DNA of 64,000 nt from Chryseobacterium sp. Leaf405 (GTDB lineage Bacteria; Bacteroidota; Bacteroidia; Flavobacteriales; Weeksellaceae): contig NZ_LMQN01000015.1 in the NCBI RefSeq assembly GCF_001425355.1, forward strand, positions 1,233,362 to 1,297,361, read 5' to 3'. Position 1 is the stretch's first letter, and each line of letters starts with the position of its first letter. Positions 1 to 8,837 of the stretch are shown piece by piece. Both the position numbers and the translations under genes were made by a program. Below the pieces are notes generated by a model. That model did no database searches and was not told the DNA's origin. It worked only from the letters and a program-made list of their open reading frames with translations.

Positions 1-855
1 GGATTGAGAAAAATGGGAGCGAGTGTCGTAAGGATGGGTCCGGGAATTCCGGAACTGCAATGGGATTCAATTTTCAGATATAAACCTAAATATCTGATTA
101 CCGTTCCTTCGTTTTTATTAAAGATGATCGATTATGCAGAGAAACATGGAGTTGATTACAAAAATTCAAGTGTTTACGGTGCAGTTTGTATCGGGGAAAG
201 TATCAAGAACCAGGATTTTACAGATAATATTCTTTCTCAAAAAATTAAAGAAAAGTGGAATATTACATTATTCTCAACGTATGCATCTACAGAAATGAGC
301 ACCGCTTTTACAGAGTGTGAATTTCAAGCCGGTGGACATCAGCATCCGGAATTAATTATTACAGAAATTCTTGACGATGAAGGAAATATCGTAAAAGAAG
401 GAGAAAGCGGGGAATTAACGATTACAACATTAGGTGTTGAAGCGCTGCCTTTATTAAGGTTTAAAACGGGAGATATTGTAAAAGCGCATTATGAACCTTG
501 CGAATGTGGAAGAAATACAATGAGATTAGGTCCGGTTGTTGGAAGAAAGCAGCAGATGATCAAATACAAGGGTACGACTTTGTATCCACCGGCGATGAAT
601 GATATTTTAAATGACTTCAATAATATTTTATGCTATCAGATCGTTATTCAGTCGAATGAAATTGGTTTGGATGAAATTATCATTAAAATAAGTACAGACA
701 GTGATTCCGAAAACTTTGTGAATGAAGTGAGAGATCATTTTCGTGCAAAACTGAGGGTAAGTCCGAAAATTGAATTGATTGAGTTTGATATTTTGTCTAA
801 AGTTGTCTTTAACCCAAATAGCAGAAAACCAATTACATTTACAGATTTAAGATAA
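1..855 (+). CDS. Aryl-acid adenylate-forming ligase, 5'-truncated (PaaK-like)
   Basis: C-terminal part of an ANL-superfamily (phenylacetate-CoA ligase-like) enzyme; the N-terminus lies outside the window and the frame is open from base 1. Visible motifs are STYASTE (the adenylate-binding Y-x-S-T-E box), GELTITTL, RFKTGD (the conserved R/K-x-K-T-G-D hinge) and CECGR followed by GPVVGRKQQMIKYKG, as in PaaK C-terminal domains. Such enzymes make an acyl-AMP and then a thioester. Its place beside a tyrosine ammonia-lyase and an ACP suggests it activates 4-coumarate as starter for the aryl polyene chain of flexirubin. Whether the acceptor is CoA or ACP cannot be read from the sequence. Confidence 0.85.
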   Translation, partial: GLRKMGASVVRMGPGIPELQWDSIFRYKPKYLITVPSFLLKMIDYAEKHGVDYKNSSVYGAVCIGESIKNQDFTDNILSQKIKEKWNITLFSTYASTEMSTAFTECEFQAGGHQHPELIITEILDDEGNIVKEGESGELTITTLGVEALPLLRFKTGDIVKAHYEPCECGRNTMRLGPVVGRKQQMIKYKGTTLYPPAMNDILNDFNNILCYQIVIQSNEIGLDEIIIKISTDSDSENFVNEVRDHFRAKLRVSPKIELIEFDILSKVVFNPNSRKPITFTDLR

Positions 856-860
856 AACAA

Positions 861-893
861 AAAGCGGTCTGAAAATCTCAGACCGCTTTTTTA
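861..893. terminator. Bidirectional terminator between convergent genes
   Basis: A perfect 12-bp inverted repeat (861-872 with 878-889, core AGCGGTCTGA) has a 5-nt loop and is A-rich on the left and T-rich on the right. It serves the rightward ligase gene and overlaps the stop of the leftward halogenase gene. Confidence 0.85.
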
Positions 894-2135
894 TGATTGC
901 ATTTTTTCTGTTTTAATAAATTCTGCAAGATTTTTTATGGCAGTGTCATGTATTCTCACAAATGTATTTTTCTTATCCCAAACGTAGCCTGCTAAAACTG
1001 CACATATTTTTCTTTTTACATCGGGATTTTCCGGCTGGTGGAAAAATAATTCCTGAAGATTTCCAGTGTACCATTCTTTAACATATGTTGTAAAAACATC
1101 AACTCCATATAAAATATAATCTGCAAATTCTGTTTGCCAGTCGACTTTTTCACCGTTTAACTGTCTTAATGCCAATTTTGCTGCCGTCATTCCGCCTTCT
1201 GTTGCAAAAGCCATTCCCGAGGAAAAAACCGGATCAAGGAATTCCGAAGCATTTCCTGTTAAAGCGAATCCGTCTCCGAATAAACTTTTAACGGAACAAG
1301 AATAATCTTTTAAATGTCTTGGTTCAAAAAGAAAATCTACATCCCCAAAACGTTTTACATAATAATCAGAAAGAGAAATTGCTTTTCTTAATGCTTCTGC
1401 GGTGTCTCCGTTTTTGGATAATTTGTCAATATATTCAGTTGGTCCAACGATTCCTACGCTAGTATTTCCATTAGAGAAAGGAATTACCCAAAGCCAGACT
1501 TCAGTTTCAATAATATCAAAAGAAATCAAAGTTCCTTCTGTTCCTTCTTCTCTGTTAATGTCTTCTACATGAGAAAAAATAGCGGAGTGAGGAGATAGTT
1601 TCGAAGGTTTTTCTAAATCTAAAAGTCTCGGTAAAACTCTTCCGTAACCGCTGGAATCAATGACAAATTTTGCATGAATTTCTTTTGTTTCACCCTCTTT
1701 ATTTCTTACGGTCGTGATAGAATCTGTTCCGTTAAATTCAATTCCGATTACTTCGGTTTCAAATTCAAGATCAATTCCTTTATTAATCACTTCCTGAGCC
1801 AAGACATTGTCGAAATCTGCTCTGGGAACCTGCCAAGTCCAGTCCCAGCCTTCACCGAATTTATTACTGAAATCAAAGATACAGACTTCATCGCCTCTTA
1901 AAAAACGAGCTCCCAATTTTTTTTCAAAGCCCATTTTATCTAAAGCCGGAAAAAGCCCTGCTTCGTCAAAATGATCCATTACTCTCGGAATCAGGCTTTC
2001 ACCCACAACCAATCTTGGAAATTTTGTCTTTTCAACAACTTTTACGTTGACATTGTTCTTCTTTAAGTATGAAGAAGATACGCAACCCGACGGTCCTGCG
2101 CCGATTACGAGCACGTCAACAAATTCTTTGCTCAT
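891..2135 (-). CDS. Flavin-dependent halogenase (tryptophan/phenol halogenase family)
   Basis: 414 residues. It has the FAD-binding GAGPSG at 12-17, VGESLIP at 44-50, a conserved lysine in GFEKKLGARF (about 72-73), the halogenase signature W-x-W-x-I-P at 214-219, and DPVFSSG at 301-307, the region that binds halide in this family. These enzymes use FADH2, O2 and chloride or bromide to make a hypohalite that halogenates electron-rich aromatics. Flexirubins are known in halogenated forms, so ring chlorination of the pigment or its ACP-bound precursor is the likely role. It is transcribed divergently from the ammonia-lyase gene. The alternative is a hydroxylase of the same fold, but the intact WxWxIP box favours a halogenase. 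Confidence 0.82.
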   Translation of the reverse strand: MSKEFVDVLVIGAGPSGCVSSSYLKKNNVNVKVVEKTKFPRLVVGESLIPRVMDHFDEAGLFPALDKMGFEKKLGARFLRGDEVCIFDFSNKFGEGWDWTWQVPRADFDNVLAQEVINKGIDLEFETEVIGIEFNGTDSITTVRNKEGETKEIHAKFVIDSSGYGRVLPRLLDLEKPSKLSPHSAIFSHVEDINREEGTEGTLISFDIIETEVWLWVIPFSNGNTSVGIVGPTEYIDKLSKNGDTAEALRKAISLSDYYVKRFGDVDFLFEPRHLKDYSCSVKSLFGDGFALTGNASEFLDPVFSSGMAFATEGGMTAAKLALRQLNGEKVDWQTEFADYILYGVDVFTTYVKEWYTGNLQELFFHQPENPDVKRKICAVLAGYVWDKKNTFVRIHDTAIKNLAEFIKTEKMQS

Positions 2136-2136
2136 C

Positions 2137-2172
2137 TTTGATTTTTTATTTTAATAATAACTTCTATCTTTG
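2137..2172 (+). promoter_or_regulatory. Promoter of the tyrosine ammonia-lyase gene
   Basis: TATCTTTG at 2165-2172 matches the -7 box perfectly. The nearest TTTG (2137-2140) is 24 bp upstream, slightly long. This gives a leader of about 55 nt and overlaps the divergent halogenase promoter, so the two units may be co-regulated. Confidence 0.5.
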
Positions 2173-2175
2173 CCG

Positions 2176-2208
2176 CAAAATTAATGACAATTAATTAATA
2201 TTTACAAA
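2176..2208 (-). promoter_or_regulatory. Promoter of the halogenase gene
   Basis: On the minus strand, TTTG (2208-2205), a 21-bp spacer and TAATTTTG (2183-2176) match the Bacteroidetes TTTG / TAnnTTTG promoter. Transcription would start about 30 nt upstream of the ATG. Confidence 0.6.
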
Positions 2209-2234
2209 ATTATATACTATTACTTTTTAATTCA

Positions 2235-3755
2235 ATGAAAATAAATAACTTTTTAGAACTGAACGACTTTAAAAAAATCATCATTGAGAATGAGAAAATA
2301 GAACTGGATGAAACACTTCTTGCCAGAGTGGATAAAAGTTTTCAGTTTTTGAAGGAATTTTCAAAAAATAAAGTAATATATGGTGTGAATACAGGTTTTG
2401 GACCGATGGCACAGTTCAAAATCAGTGATGAAGATACGCATCAGCTTCAGTATAATTTAATCAGAAGCCATTCATCAGGTATAGGAAATCCGCTTCCTGC
2501 TGATGAGGTGAAAGCTTGTATGCTGGCAAGATTAAATACATTGTCTCTTGGAAATTCGGGAGTTCATCAATCGGTAGTTAATTTGCTTAAAGAATTAATA
2601 AACAGAGATGTTACACCGTTGATTTTTGAACACGGAGGTGTCGGGGCGAGTGGTGATTTAGTACAATTAGCTCATTTAGCTTTGGTTTTAATTGGTGAAG
2701 GCGAAGTTTTCTATCAGGGTGAAAGAAAATCTACAAAAGAGGTTTTTGAAGTTGAAAATTTGCAGCCTATTCAGGTTGAAATCCGTGAAGGTCTGGCCTT
2801 AATGAACGGAACTTCTGTAATGTCGGGAATTGGCGTTGTTAATGCGCATAAAGCGAATCAATTAACGAATATTTCGATTAAATTATCTTGCGCCATCAAT
2901 GAAATTGTTCAGGCATACGACGATCATTTATCTCAAGCACTGAACGGAACAAAACTTCACGAAGGCCAGCAGGAAGTTGCGGCAAGAATGCGTGAACATC
3001 TGGCCGATAGCCAATTAATCAGAAAAAGAGCAGATCATTTATATACTCACTTTGAAGAGCAAGAGAAAGTTTTCAAAGAAAAAGTTCAGGAATATTATTC
3101 TATAAGATGTGTTCCGCAGATTTTGGGACCTGTTTTGGATACCTTGGAATACACTGAAAAAGTGTTGGAAAACGAAATCAATTCAGCGAACGATAATCCG
3201 ATTATTAATGTTGAAGATCAGCACGTTTATCACGGAGGAAACTTCCACGGAGATTATATTTCTTTGGAAATGGACAAACTGAAAATTGTGGTGACTAAAC
3301 TGACGATGCTTGCTGAAAGACAGTTAAACTATCTTTTGAATGCTAAAATCAACGAAATTTTGCCTCCATTTGTGAATTTAGGTAAATTAGGGTTTAATTT
3401 CGGGATGCAGGGTGTTCAGTTTACGGCAACATCCACGACGGCAGAAAGCCAGATGTTGTCGAATCCGATGTATGTTCACAGTATTCCGAATAATAATGAC
3501 AATCAGGATATTGTAAGCATGGGAACGAATGCTGCGGTAATTTGCAGAAAAGTGATTGAAAATGCTTTTGAAGTATTGACGATTGAAGCCATCACGATTG
3601 TTCAGGCAATTGAGTATCTTGGTTTTCAGGATAAAGTTTCATCTTCAACGAAAGAATTGTATGATGAAATAAGAAAGATCATTCCGGCGTTCTCAAATGA
3701 TATGGTGATGTATCCGTATTTGGAAAATGTGAGAAAATATTTAAAAGCAATGTAA
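2235..3755 (+). CDS. Tyrosine ammonia-lyase (HAL/PAL family)
   Basis: 506 residues, full length for the family. The Ala-Ser-Gly triad that cyclises to the MIO electrophile is at 138-140 in GGVGASGDL. Other family landmarks are YGVNTGFGP (49-57), NSANDNP and QDIVSMGTNAA. The overall sequence closely resembles the Flavobacterium johnsoniae tyrosine ammonia-lyase as I remember it. It removes ammonia from L-tyrosine to give 4-coumarate, the aryl starter of flexirubin. The selectivity pair that distinguishes aromatic lyases reads Ser78-His79, formally histidase-like, but the same pair stands in the F. johnsoniae enzyme, so tyrosine is still preferred. A histidine-degradation role is unlikely because no hut genes are near. 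Confidence 0.88.
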   Translation: MKINNFLELNDFKKIIIENEKIELDETLLARVDKSFQFLKEFSKNKVIYGVNTGFGPMAQFKISDEDTHQLQYNLIRSHSSGIGNPLPADEVKACMLARLNTLSLGNSGVHQSVVNLLKELINRDVTPLIFEHGGVGASGDLVQLAHLALVLIGEGEVFYQGERKSTKEVFEVENLQPIQVEIREGLALMNGTSVMSGIGVVNAHKANQLTNISIKLSCAINEIVQAYDDHLSQALNGTKLHEGQQEVAARMREHLADSQLIRKRADHLYTHFEEQEKVFKEKVQEYYSIRCVPQILGPVLDTLEYTEKVLENEINSANDNPIINVEDQHVYHGGNFHGDYISLEMDKLKIVVTKLTMLAERQLNYLLNAKINEILPPFVNLGKLGFNFGMQGVQFTATSTTAESQMLSNPMYVHSIPNNNDNQDIVSMGTNAAVICRKVIENAFEVLTIEAITIVQAIEYLGFQDKVSSSTKELYDEIRKIIPAFSNDMVMYPYLENVRKYLKAM

Positions 3756-3826
3756 TTTTTTATTGAAATTAATTGTCTTATATAAGGAAGAAAAAAAGTT
3801 ATACTTAAAACTAACATAAGTAACAC

Positions 3827-4558
3827 ATGAAATGTGCAATTGTAACAGGAGGCTCCAGAGGAATTGGAAGAGCAATCTGTATAAAACTGGCAGAAGATAA
3901 AATTGAGCATATTTTAATTAATTATACTTCAAACGAAGCCGCAGCGAAAGAAACGTTGGCGAAAGTTGAAGAATTGGGTTCTACAGGAGAAATTCTTAAA
4001 TTCGATGTAGGAAATGCTGAAGAAACTCAAAAGGTTTTAACCGAATGGCAGGAAAATAATCCAAAAGCGATTGTTGAAATCATTGTAAATAACGCCGGGA
4101 TCACAAGAGACGGATTATTTATGTGGATGCCAAGCGAAGACTGGAACGCTGTGATCAATACGAGCTTAAATGGATTTTTCAACGTAACCAATTTCTTTAT
4201 TCAAAAATTATTGCGTAACAAATACGGCAGAATTATCAATATGGTTTCTGTTTCCGGAGTAAAAGGAACAGCAGGTCAGACGAATTATTCTGCGGCAAAA
4301 GGTGCTTTGGTGGGAGCTACAAAAGCTTTGGCACAGGAGGTTGCGAAAAGAAATATTACGGTAAATGCAGTAGCGCCGGGATTCATTAAAACAGATATGA
4401 CTCAGGAATTTAATGAAGATGAATTGAAAGCAATGATTCCTGTGAACCGATTTGGTGAAGCGGAAGAAGTGGCAGATTTGGTAGCGTTTTTAGCTTCCAA
4501 AAAATCTTCTTACATTACAGGTGAAGTAATTAATATTAACGGTGGAATTTATTCATAA
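3827..4558 (+). CDS. 3-oxoacyl-ACP reductase (FabG-like SDR)
   Basis: 243 residues, a classical short-chain dehydrogenase. The NADP-binding GGSRGIG is at 8-14, NNAG at 88-91, and the catalytic Ser141, Tyr154 and Lys158 are in SVSG and YSAAK. It would reduce the 3-ketoacyl-ACP made at each extension round to the 3-hydroxyacyl-ACP. It lies 71 bp after the ammonia-lyase and 67 bp before a ketosynthase on the same strand. No separate enoyl reductase is seen in this group, as expected for a polyene whose double bonds are kept. Confidence 0.88.
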   Translation: MKCAIVTGGSRGIGRAICIKLAEDKIEHILINYTSNEAAAKETLAKVEELGSTGEILKFDVGNAEETQKVLTEWQENNPKAIVEIIVNNAGITRDGLFMWMPSEDWNAVINTSLNGFFNVTNFFIQKLLRNKYGRIINMVSVSGVKGTAGQTNYSAAKGALVGATKALAQEVAKRNITVNAVAPGFIKTDMTQEFNEDELKAMIPVNRFGEAEEVADLVAFLASKKSSYITGEVININGGIYS

Positions 4559-4625
4559 AATCAGTGAGCAGATAATAGGTTATAGTAAATAGCTGAAAAC
4601 TGCAACCTAAAACTTAAGATTTTAA

Positions 4626-5846
4626 ATGGAAAATAGGGTAGTCATTACCGGAATGGGAATTTATTCCTGCATCGGAACTTCTCTGGAGGAGGTGAAAGAA
4701 TCTCTTTTTCAGGGTAAGTCCGGTATTGTTTTGGTGGATGAAAGAAAAGAATTTGGTTTCAGATCGGGATTAACGGGCGTAGTTCCAAAACCGGATTTGA
4801 AGAATCTTTTGAACCGAAGACAACGCATAAGCATGGGCGAAGAAAGTGAGTATGCTTATATCGCTACGCTTGATGCTTTAAAACAGGCAAATATTGACCA
4901 AGACTTTTTAGATAATAACGAAGTCGGAATTTTATACGGAAATGACAGCGTTTCTCAAGCAGTTGTAGAATCTATTGACATCGCAAGAGAAAAAAAAGAT
5001 ACGACTTTAATGGGTTCGGGAGCGATTTTTAAATCGATGAACTCCACAGTGACGATGAATCTTTCTACAATTTTTAAATTAAGGGGAATCAATTTAACTA
5101 TCAGCGCAGCTTGTGCAAGCGGGTCACATTCTTTAGGGCTGGCTTATATGATGATTAAGAACGGTTTTCAGGATATGATTGTTTGTGGTGGAGCTCAGGA
5201 AACCAATAAGTATTCAATGGCAAGTTTTGATGGATTGGGTGTTTTTTCTGTGAGAGAAGACGAACCGACAAAAGCCTCAAGACCTTTCGATAAAGATAGA
5301 GATGGCTTGATTCCAAGCGGTGGTGGTGCTTCTTTAATTGTTGAAAGTTTAGAATCGGCACAAAAAAGAGGAGCAAATATCATTGCAGAAATCGTTGGTT
5401 ATGGTTTTTCTTCAAATGGAGGACATATTTCTACGCCAAATGTCGACGGACCTGCTTTGGCAATGGGCAGAGCATTAAAACAATCAGGTTTTACGGCAAA
5501 TGAAATCGATTATATTAATGCTCATGCGACTTCCACACCGCTTGGTGATGCAAATGAAGCTAAGGCGATTTATGAAATTTTCGGGAGTGAAATTCCGGTG
5601 AGTTCTACAAAATCTATGACAGGGCATGAATGCTGGATGGCAGGTGCAAGTGAGGTTATTTATTCCATTTTAATGATGCAGAATGATTTCGTAGCGCCAA
5701 ATATCAATCTGGAAAACCCTGACGATGAGGCTAAAAAGATAAATATTGTGACTGAAACAAAAAGTCAAAAAATTGACGTATTTTTGTCGAATTCTTTCGG
5801 ATTTGGGGGAACTAATTCCGCATTAATTATTAAAAAATTTAACTAA
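4626..5846 (+). CDS. Beta-ketoacyl-ACP synthase (FabF/KAS II type)
   Basis: 406 residues with a full catalytic triad: Cys163 in SAACASG, His300 in NAHATSTPLGD and His334 in MTGHECW. It catalyses decarboxylative Claisen condensation of malonyl-ACP with an ACP-bound acyl chain. The ACP gene starts 4 bp downstream, so the two are surely cotranscribed. It is one of several ketosynthase-like proteins in the window; which acts on the aryl starter and which on later rounds cannot be decided from sequence. Confidence 0.87.
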   Translation: MENRVVITGMGIYSCIGTSLEEVKESLFQGKSGIVLVDERKEFGFRSGLTGVVPKPDLKNLLNRRQRISMGEESEYAYIATLDALKQANIDQDFLDNNEVGILYGNDSVSQAVVESIDIAREKKDTTLMGSGAIFKSMNSTVTMNLSTIFKLRGINLTISAACASGSHSLGLAYMMIKNGFQDMIVCGGAQETNKYSMASFDGLGVFSVREDEPTKASRPFDKDRDGLIPSGGGASLIVESLESAQKRGANIIAEIVGYGFSSNGGHISTPNVDGPALAMGRALKQSGFTANEIDYINAHATSTPLGDANEAKAIYEIFGSEIPVSSTKSMTGHECWMAGASEVIYSILMMQNDFVAPNINLENPDDEAKKINIVTETKSQKIDVFLSNSFGFGGTNSALIIKKFN

Positions 5847-5850
5847 AAAC

Positions 5851-6105
5851 ATGGAAAGGGGAAAAATTGTTGCGATTGTCGACGACTTTTTAGTGAATGA
5901 ATTCGAGGTAGACGGCGATGAAATCAGCAATGATGCACACTTTAAAAAAACATTAGGCTTAGACAGCTTAGATTATATTGATTTGGTAGTGGTGATCGAA
6001 TCTAATTTCGGTGTGAAATTGGGTGAAGCTGACTTTAAGGAAATCATCACTTTTGAAGATTTCTATTCAACGATCGAAAGTAAAATCGCTGAAAAAAACG
6101 CATAA
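5851..6105 (+). CDS. Acyl carrier protein
   Basis: 84 residues, acidic, with the phosphopantetheine attachment site LGLDSLD; Ser39 is the modified residue. It starts 4 bp after the ketosynthase stop. It probably carries the growing aryl polyene. It differs from the second ACP at 20444-20701, so the locus has two dedicated carriers. The essential fatty-acid AcpP is normally linked to fabF elsewhere in the genome, so this copy looks pathway-specific. Confidence 0.9.
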   Translation: MERGKIVAIVDDFLVNEFEVDGDEISNDAHFKKTLGLDSLDYIDLVVVIESNFGVKLGEADFKEIITFEDFYSTIESKIAEKNA

Positions 6106-6118
6106 TTATCGATTAAAA

Positions 6119-6215
6119 ATTTACTTTAAATAACAGAACAATATACCAATTTAACAGTTTGCCAATGCTTTTGAAGACTGAATTGTTACTGTTTAAATTG
6201 CTGTATTGCTGAATT
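6119..6215. repeat. Low-complexity intergenic repeat after ACP 1
   Basis: This spacer contains degenerate alternating modules such as ATACCAATTTAACAGTTTGCCAAT and TTGTTACTG...TTGCTGTATTGCTG. It resembles the spacers on both sides of the second ACP gene (20378-20443, 20709-20776). It is probably a degenerate dispersed repeat. No gene fits here. Confidence 0.35.
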
Positions 6216-6221
6216 AAAACT

Positions 6222-7106
6222 ATGAACAAGTGGAAAGGTAAATCTAAAGGGACGATTCTGGGATACCAAATTTTCGTCTGGTGCATTAGAAATATCGGAA
6301 TCAGAAGTTCATATTTTGTGCTTTATTTTGTTGCTTTTTATTATTTTCTGTTTGAAAGAAAGAGCAATTGCTACTTTACCTATTACTTTCAGAAAAGACT
6401 GAATTACGGATTTTGGAAAACAAAAATCTCTCTATTTAAAAGTTACTTCACCTTCGGAACAATTTTGATTGATAAAACGGCTATTTCCGCCGGATTGAGA
6501 GAAAAATATACCTACGAATTCGACGGAATTGATAACCTGCGAAATCTTTTAGCAGAAAAAAAAGGTGGCGTTTTAATAAGTGCCCACATTGGTAATTTCG
6601 AAATTGCAGAACATTTCTTTGCAGATATTGATTTTGATTGTCAGATTAATTTAGTGACAACAGATCAGGAAGTTACAGTCATTAAAGAATATCTGGAAAG
6701 TGTTTCAGTAAAAGCGAGCAGCATTAAATTTATCTATGTTAAAGAAGATATGTCGCATATTTTCGAGATCAATGAAGCGCTGTCGAAGAACGAATTGATC
6801 TGTTTTACGGGCGACCGTTATTTTGAGGGATCTAAATTTCTTGAAGGAGATTTGCTTGGGAAAAGTGCAAAATTTCCTGCCGGTCCTTTTATGATTGCTT
6901 CTAGATTGGGCGTTCCCGTTGTGTATGTGTATGTAATGAAAGAGAAAAATCTTCATTATCATTTATACGCAAGAGTTGCCCAAAACATTAAAAAGCGCGA
7001 TGCTCAGGGACTTTTAAACTCTTATACTCAGAATCTTGAGACCATGATCAAGAAATATCCTCTTCAATGGTTCAATTACTTTGATTTTTGGGATGATATT
7101 GATTAA
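6222..7106 (+). CDS. LpxL/HtrB-like lipid acyltransferase
   Basis: 294 residues. An N-terminal membrane anchor (about 28-46) is followed by the acyltransferase H-x4-E box at His122-Glu127 in AHIGNFE, then a GDRYFEG block and FPAGPFMIASRLGVPVV, as in lauroyl/myristoyl lipid A acyltransferases. Aryl polyene clusters commonly encode such enzymes, where they join the polyene to a lipid or glycan moiety at the inner membrane. Here it may make the flexirubin ester or attach the pigment to a membrane lipid. A role in ordinary lipid A synthesis is less likely given the operon. Confidence 0.75.
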   Translation: MNKWKGKSKGTILGYQIFVWCIRNIGIRSSYFVLYFVAFYYFLFERKSNCYFTYYFQKRLNYGFWKTKISLFKSYFTFGTILIDKTAISAGLREKYTYEFDGIDNLRNLLAEKKGGVLISAHIGNFEIAEHFFADIDFDCQINLVTTDQEVTVIKEYLESVSVKASSIKFIYVKEDMSHIFEINEALSKNELICFTGDRYFEGSKFLEGDLLGKSAKFPAGPFMIASRLGVPVVYVYVMKEKNLHYHLYARVAQNIKKRDAQGLLNSYTQNLETMIKKYPLQWFNYFDFWDDID

Positions 7107-7204
7107 ATTTCCTACTTTTACTCCTGAAAAAACTAATTTTAAACTCAACCTATTTAAGATTTAGGATTAATTTTAATTTGTAGCTGATTATTATTTGCAT
7201 AGTT

Positions 7205-7226
7205 TGTCATTCTGTAGGAATATAAA
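7205..7226. repeat. Fragment of dispersed TGTCATTC repeat
   Basis: A short stretch beginning TGTCATTCTGTAGGAAT resembles an intergenic repeat I know from flavobacterial genomes. Related pieces occur at 8847-8923 and 22265-22288. It lies in the leader of the FAD oxidoreductase gene. Confidence 0.4.
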
Positions 7227-7295
7227 CGGTGTTGAATACTAACGGCAAAATCGTTAATTTCTAAATTTATCTTTAAAGAAACCCATTCTTTCCTT

Positions 7296-8837
7296 TTGAA
7301 AACAGAATTTGACATACTTATAATCGGCAGCGGATTGGGAGGTCTTGTTTCGGCTCTAATCTTGGCGAAGGAAGGTCTGAAAGTCTGCATTCTGGAAAAA
7401 AATAATCAATACGGAGGAAATTTACAGACTTTTTCCCGTGATAAATTGATTTTTGATACTGGAGTTCATTATTTGGGAGGACTTTCAGCAGGTCAGAATC
7501 TTCATCAGTTTTTTTCTTATCTGGAAATTATGGATGAGTTAGAGCTTCAGAAAATGGATGAAGATGGGTACGATAAAATCACATTCGGAGAAGACGAGAT
7601 AGAATATCCTCACGCTCAGGGTTATAAAAATTTTATTGAACAGTTGTTTCACTATTTTCCGGAAGAAAGAGAAAATCTTGAAAATTATTGTGAAGAAATT
7701 CAACGGGTTTGCAATCAGTTTCCGAGATATAATGTGGTCGGGAAAGATCATTACAATGAAGAAATTCTGCATCTCAATACCAAAAGATTTATTGAATCGA
7801 TTACGCAGAATAAAAAACTACAATCTGTCTTATTAGGTTCAAATTTTTTATACGGTGGAGATTCTGAAAATATTCCATTTTACGTGCATGCTTTGACGGT
7901 CAACTCGTACATTCAAAGTGCTTACAAATGTGTAAAAGGCGGAAGTCAGATTTCAAAATTATTAATTAGAAAACTTCGTCAATATGGTGCAGAAATTCAT
8001 AAGCATTCTGAAGTTTCCGAATTTATTTTTAATGAAGATAATTCCTTAACAGGCGTAAAAACGAAAGGTGGAAAAGAATATTCAGCGAAACAATTTATTT
8101 CCAATATAGAAATTCGTTCGACGATTAAACTAATTGGTGAAAAACGTTTAAAAAAATCCTTTTTGAATAGGGTTTTGAGCTGGGAACCCGTGTCGTCTTG
8201 TTTCAGTGTTTATTTGGTTTTAAAACCTCAGACTATTCCGAATTTTAATTATAATATTTACCATTATTCAAACGAAAAATTGGTTTGGAATGCGTATCGG
8301 TATAAGAAAAATTCATGGCCGGAAACGTATATGCTTTCTTGTACTCAATCGAAATATGAACCTGAATTTGCAGAAAGTCTGACCGCCATTTCATACATGG
8401 ATTTTAATGAAGTGAAAGAATGGGAAAAAACGGTTAATACCGTTGTAGATGAACATGAGAGGGGGGAACTGTATGGGAAATTCAAGATGGGGAAAGCGGA
8501 AAAAATGATTACTGCTTTAGAAAAAAAAATCCCGAATATCAGAAATTGTATTAAAAATATTCATACCTCTTCTCCGTTATCCTACCGTGATTATATCGGA
8601 AGCTTTGAAGGAAATATGTACGGCTATATCAAAAACTCTGAGAATCCTTTGCAAACAATGGTTTCTCCAAGAACGAAGATCAATAATCTTTTTCTTACGG
8701 GTCAATCTGTGAATATGCATGGAATTTTAGGCTGTACGATTGGTGCTTTCAATACCTGTGCTGAAATTTTAGGGAAAGAATTGCTTGAGGAGCGATTGAC
8801 ACAAATGATTAATAAAAATAAAGGTGAAGAAAACTAA
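7296..8837 (+). CDS. CrtI/phytoene desaturase-like FAD-dependent oxidoreductase
   Basis: 513 residues. The N-terminal dinucleotide-binding motif is IIGSGLGGLVSA followed by the ILEKN acidic end, then YGGNLQTF, as in carotenoid desaturases, retinol saturases and all-trans polyene oxidoreductases. The C-terminal FLTGQSVNMHG block is the second FAD-contact region. It probably oxidises or isomerises the polyene chain; the reaction is not known to me. A start at TTG 7296 is forced: an in-frame stop lies at 7233, no ATG follows before the FAD motif, and the next Met is too late. It overlaps the following gene by 14 bp, so translation may be coupled. Confidence 0.78.
   Translation: MKTEFDILIIGSGLGGLVSALILAKEGLKVCILEKNNQYGGNLQTFSRDKLIFDTGVHYLGGLSAGQNLHQFFSYLEIMDELELQKMDEDGYDKITFGEDEIEYPHAQGYKNFIEQLFHYFPEERENLENYCEEIQRVCNQFPRYNVVGKDHYNEEILHLNTKRFIESITQNKKLQSVLLGSNFLYGGDSENIPFYVHALTVNSYIQSAYKCVKGGSQISKLLIRKLRQYGAEIHKHSEVSEFIFNEDNSLTGVKTKGGKEYSAKQFISNIEIRSTIKLIGEKRLKKSFLNRVLSWEPVSSCFSVYLVLKPQTIPNFNYNIYHYSNEKLVWNAYRYKKNSWPETYMLSCTQSKYEPEFAESLTAISYMDFNEVKEWEKTVNTVVDEHERGELYGKFKMGKAEKMITALEKKIPNIRNCIKNIHTSSPLSYRDYIGSFEGNMYGYIKNSENPLQTMVSPRTKINNLFLTGQSVNMHGILGCTIGAFNTCAEILGKELLEERLTQMINKNKGEEN

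Noticed and set aside
3626..3910. A minus-strand frame over the end of the ammonia-lyase and start of fabG.
   Set aside because: It overlaps two strongly conserved genes and looks like a shadow frame.
5851..6105. Treating the first ACP as the essential fatty-acid AcpP.
   Set aside because: The neighbours are pathway enzymes, and the usual fabF-acpP-rnc group is not here.
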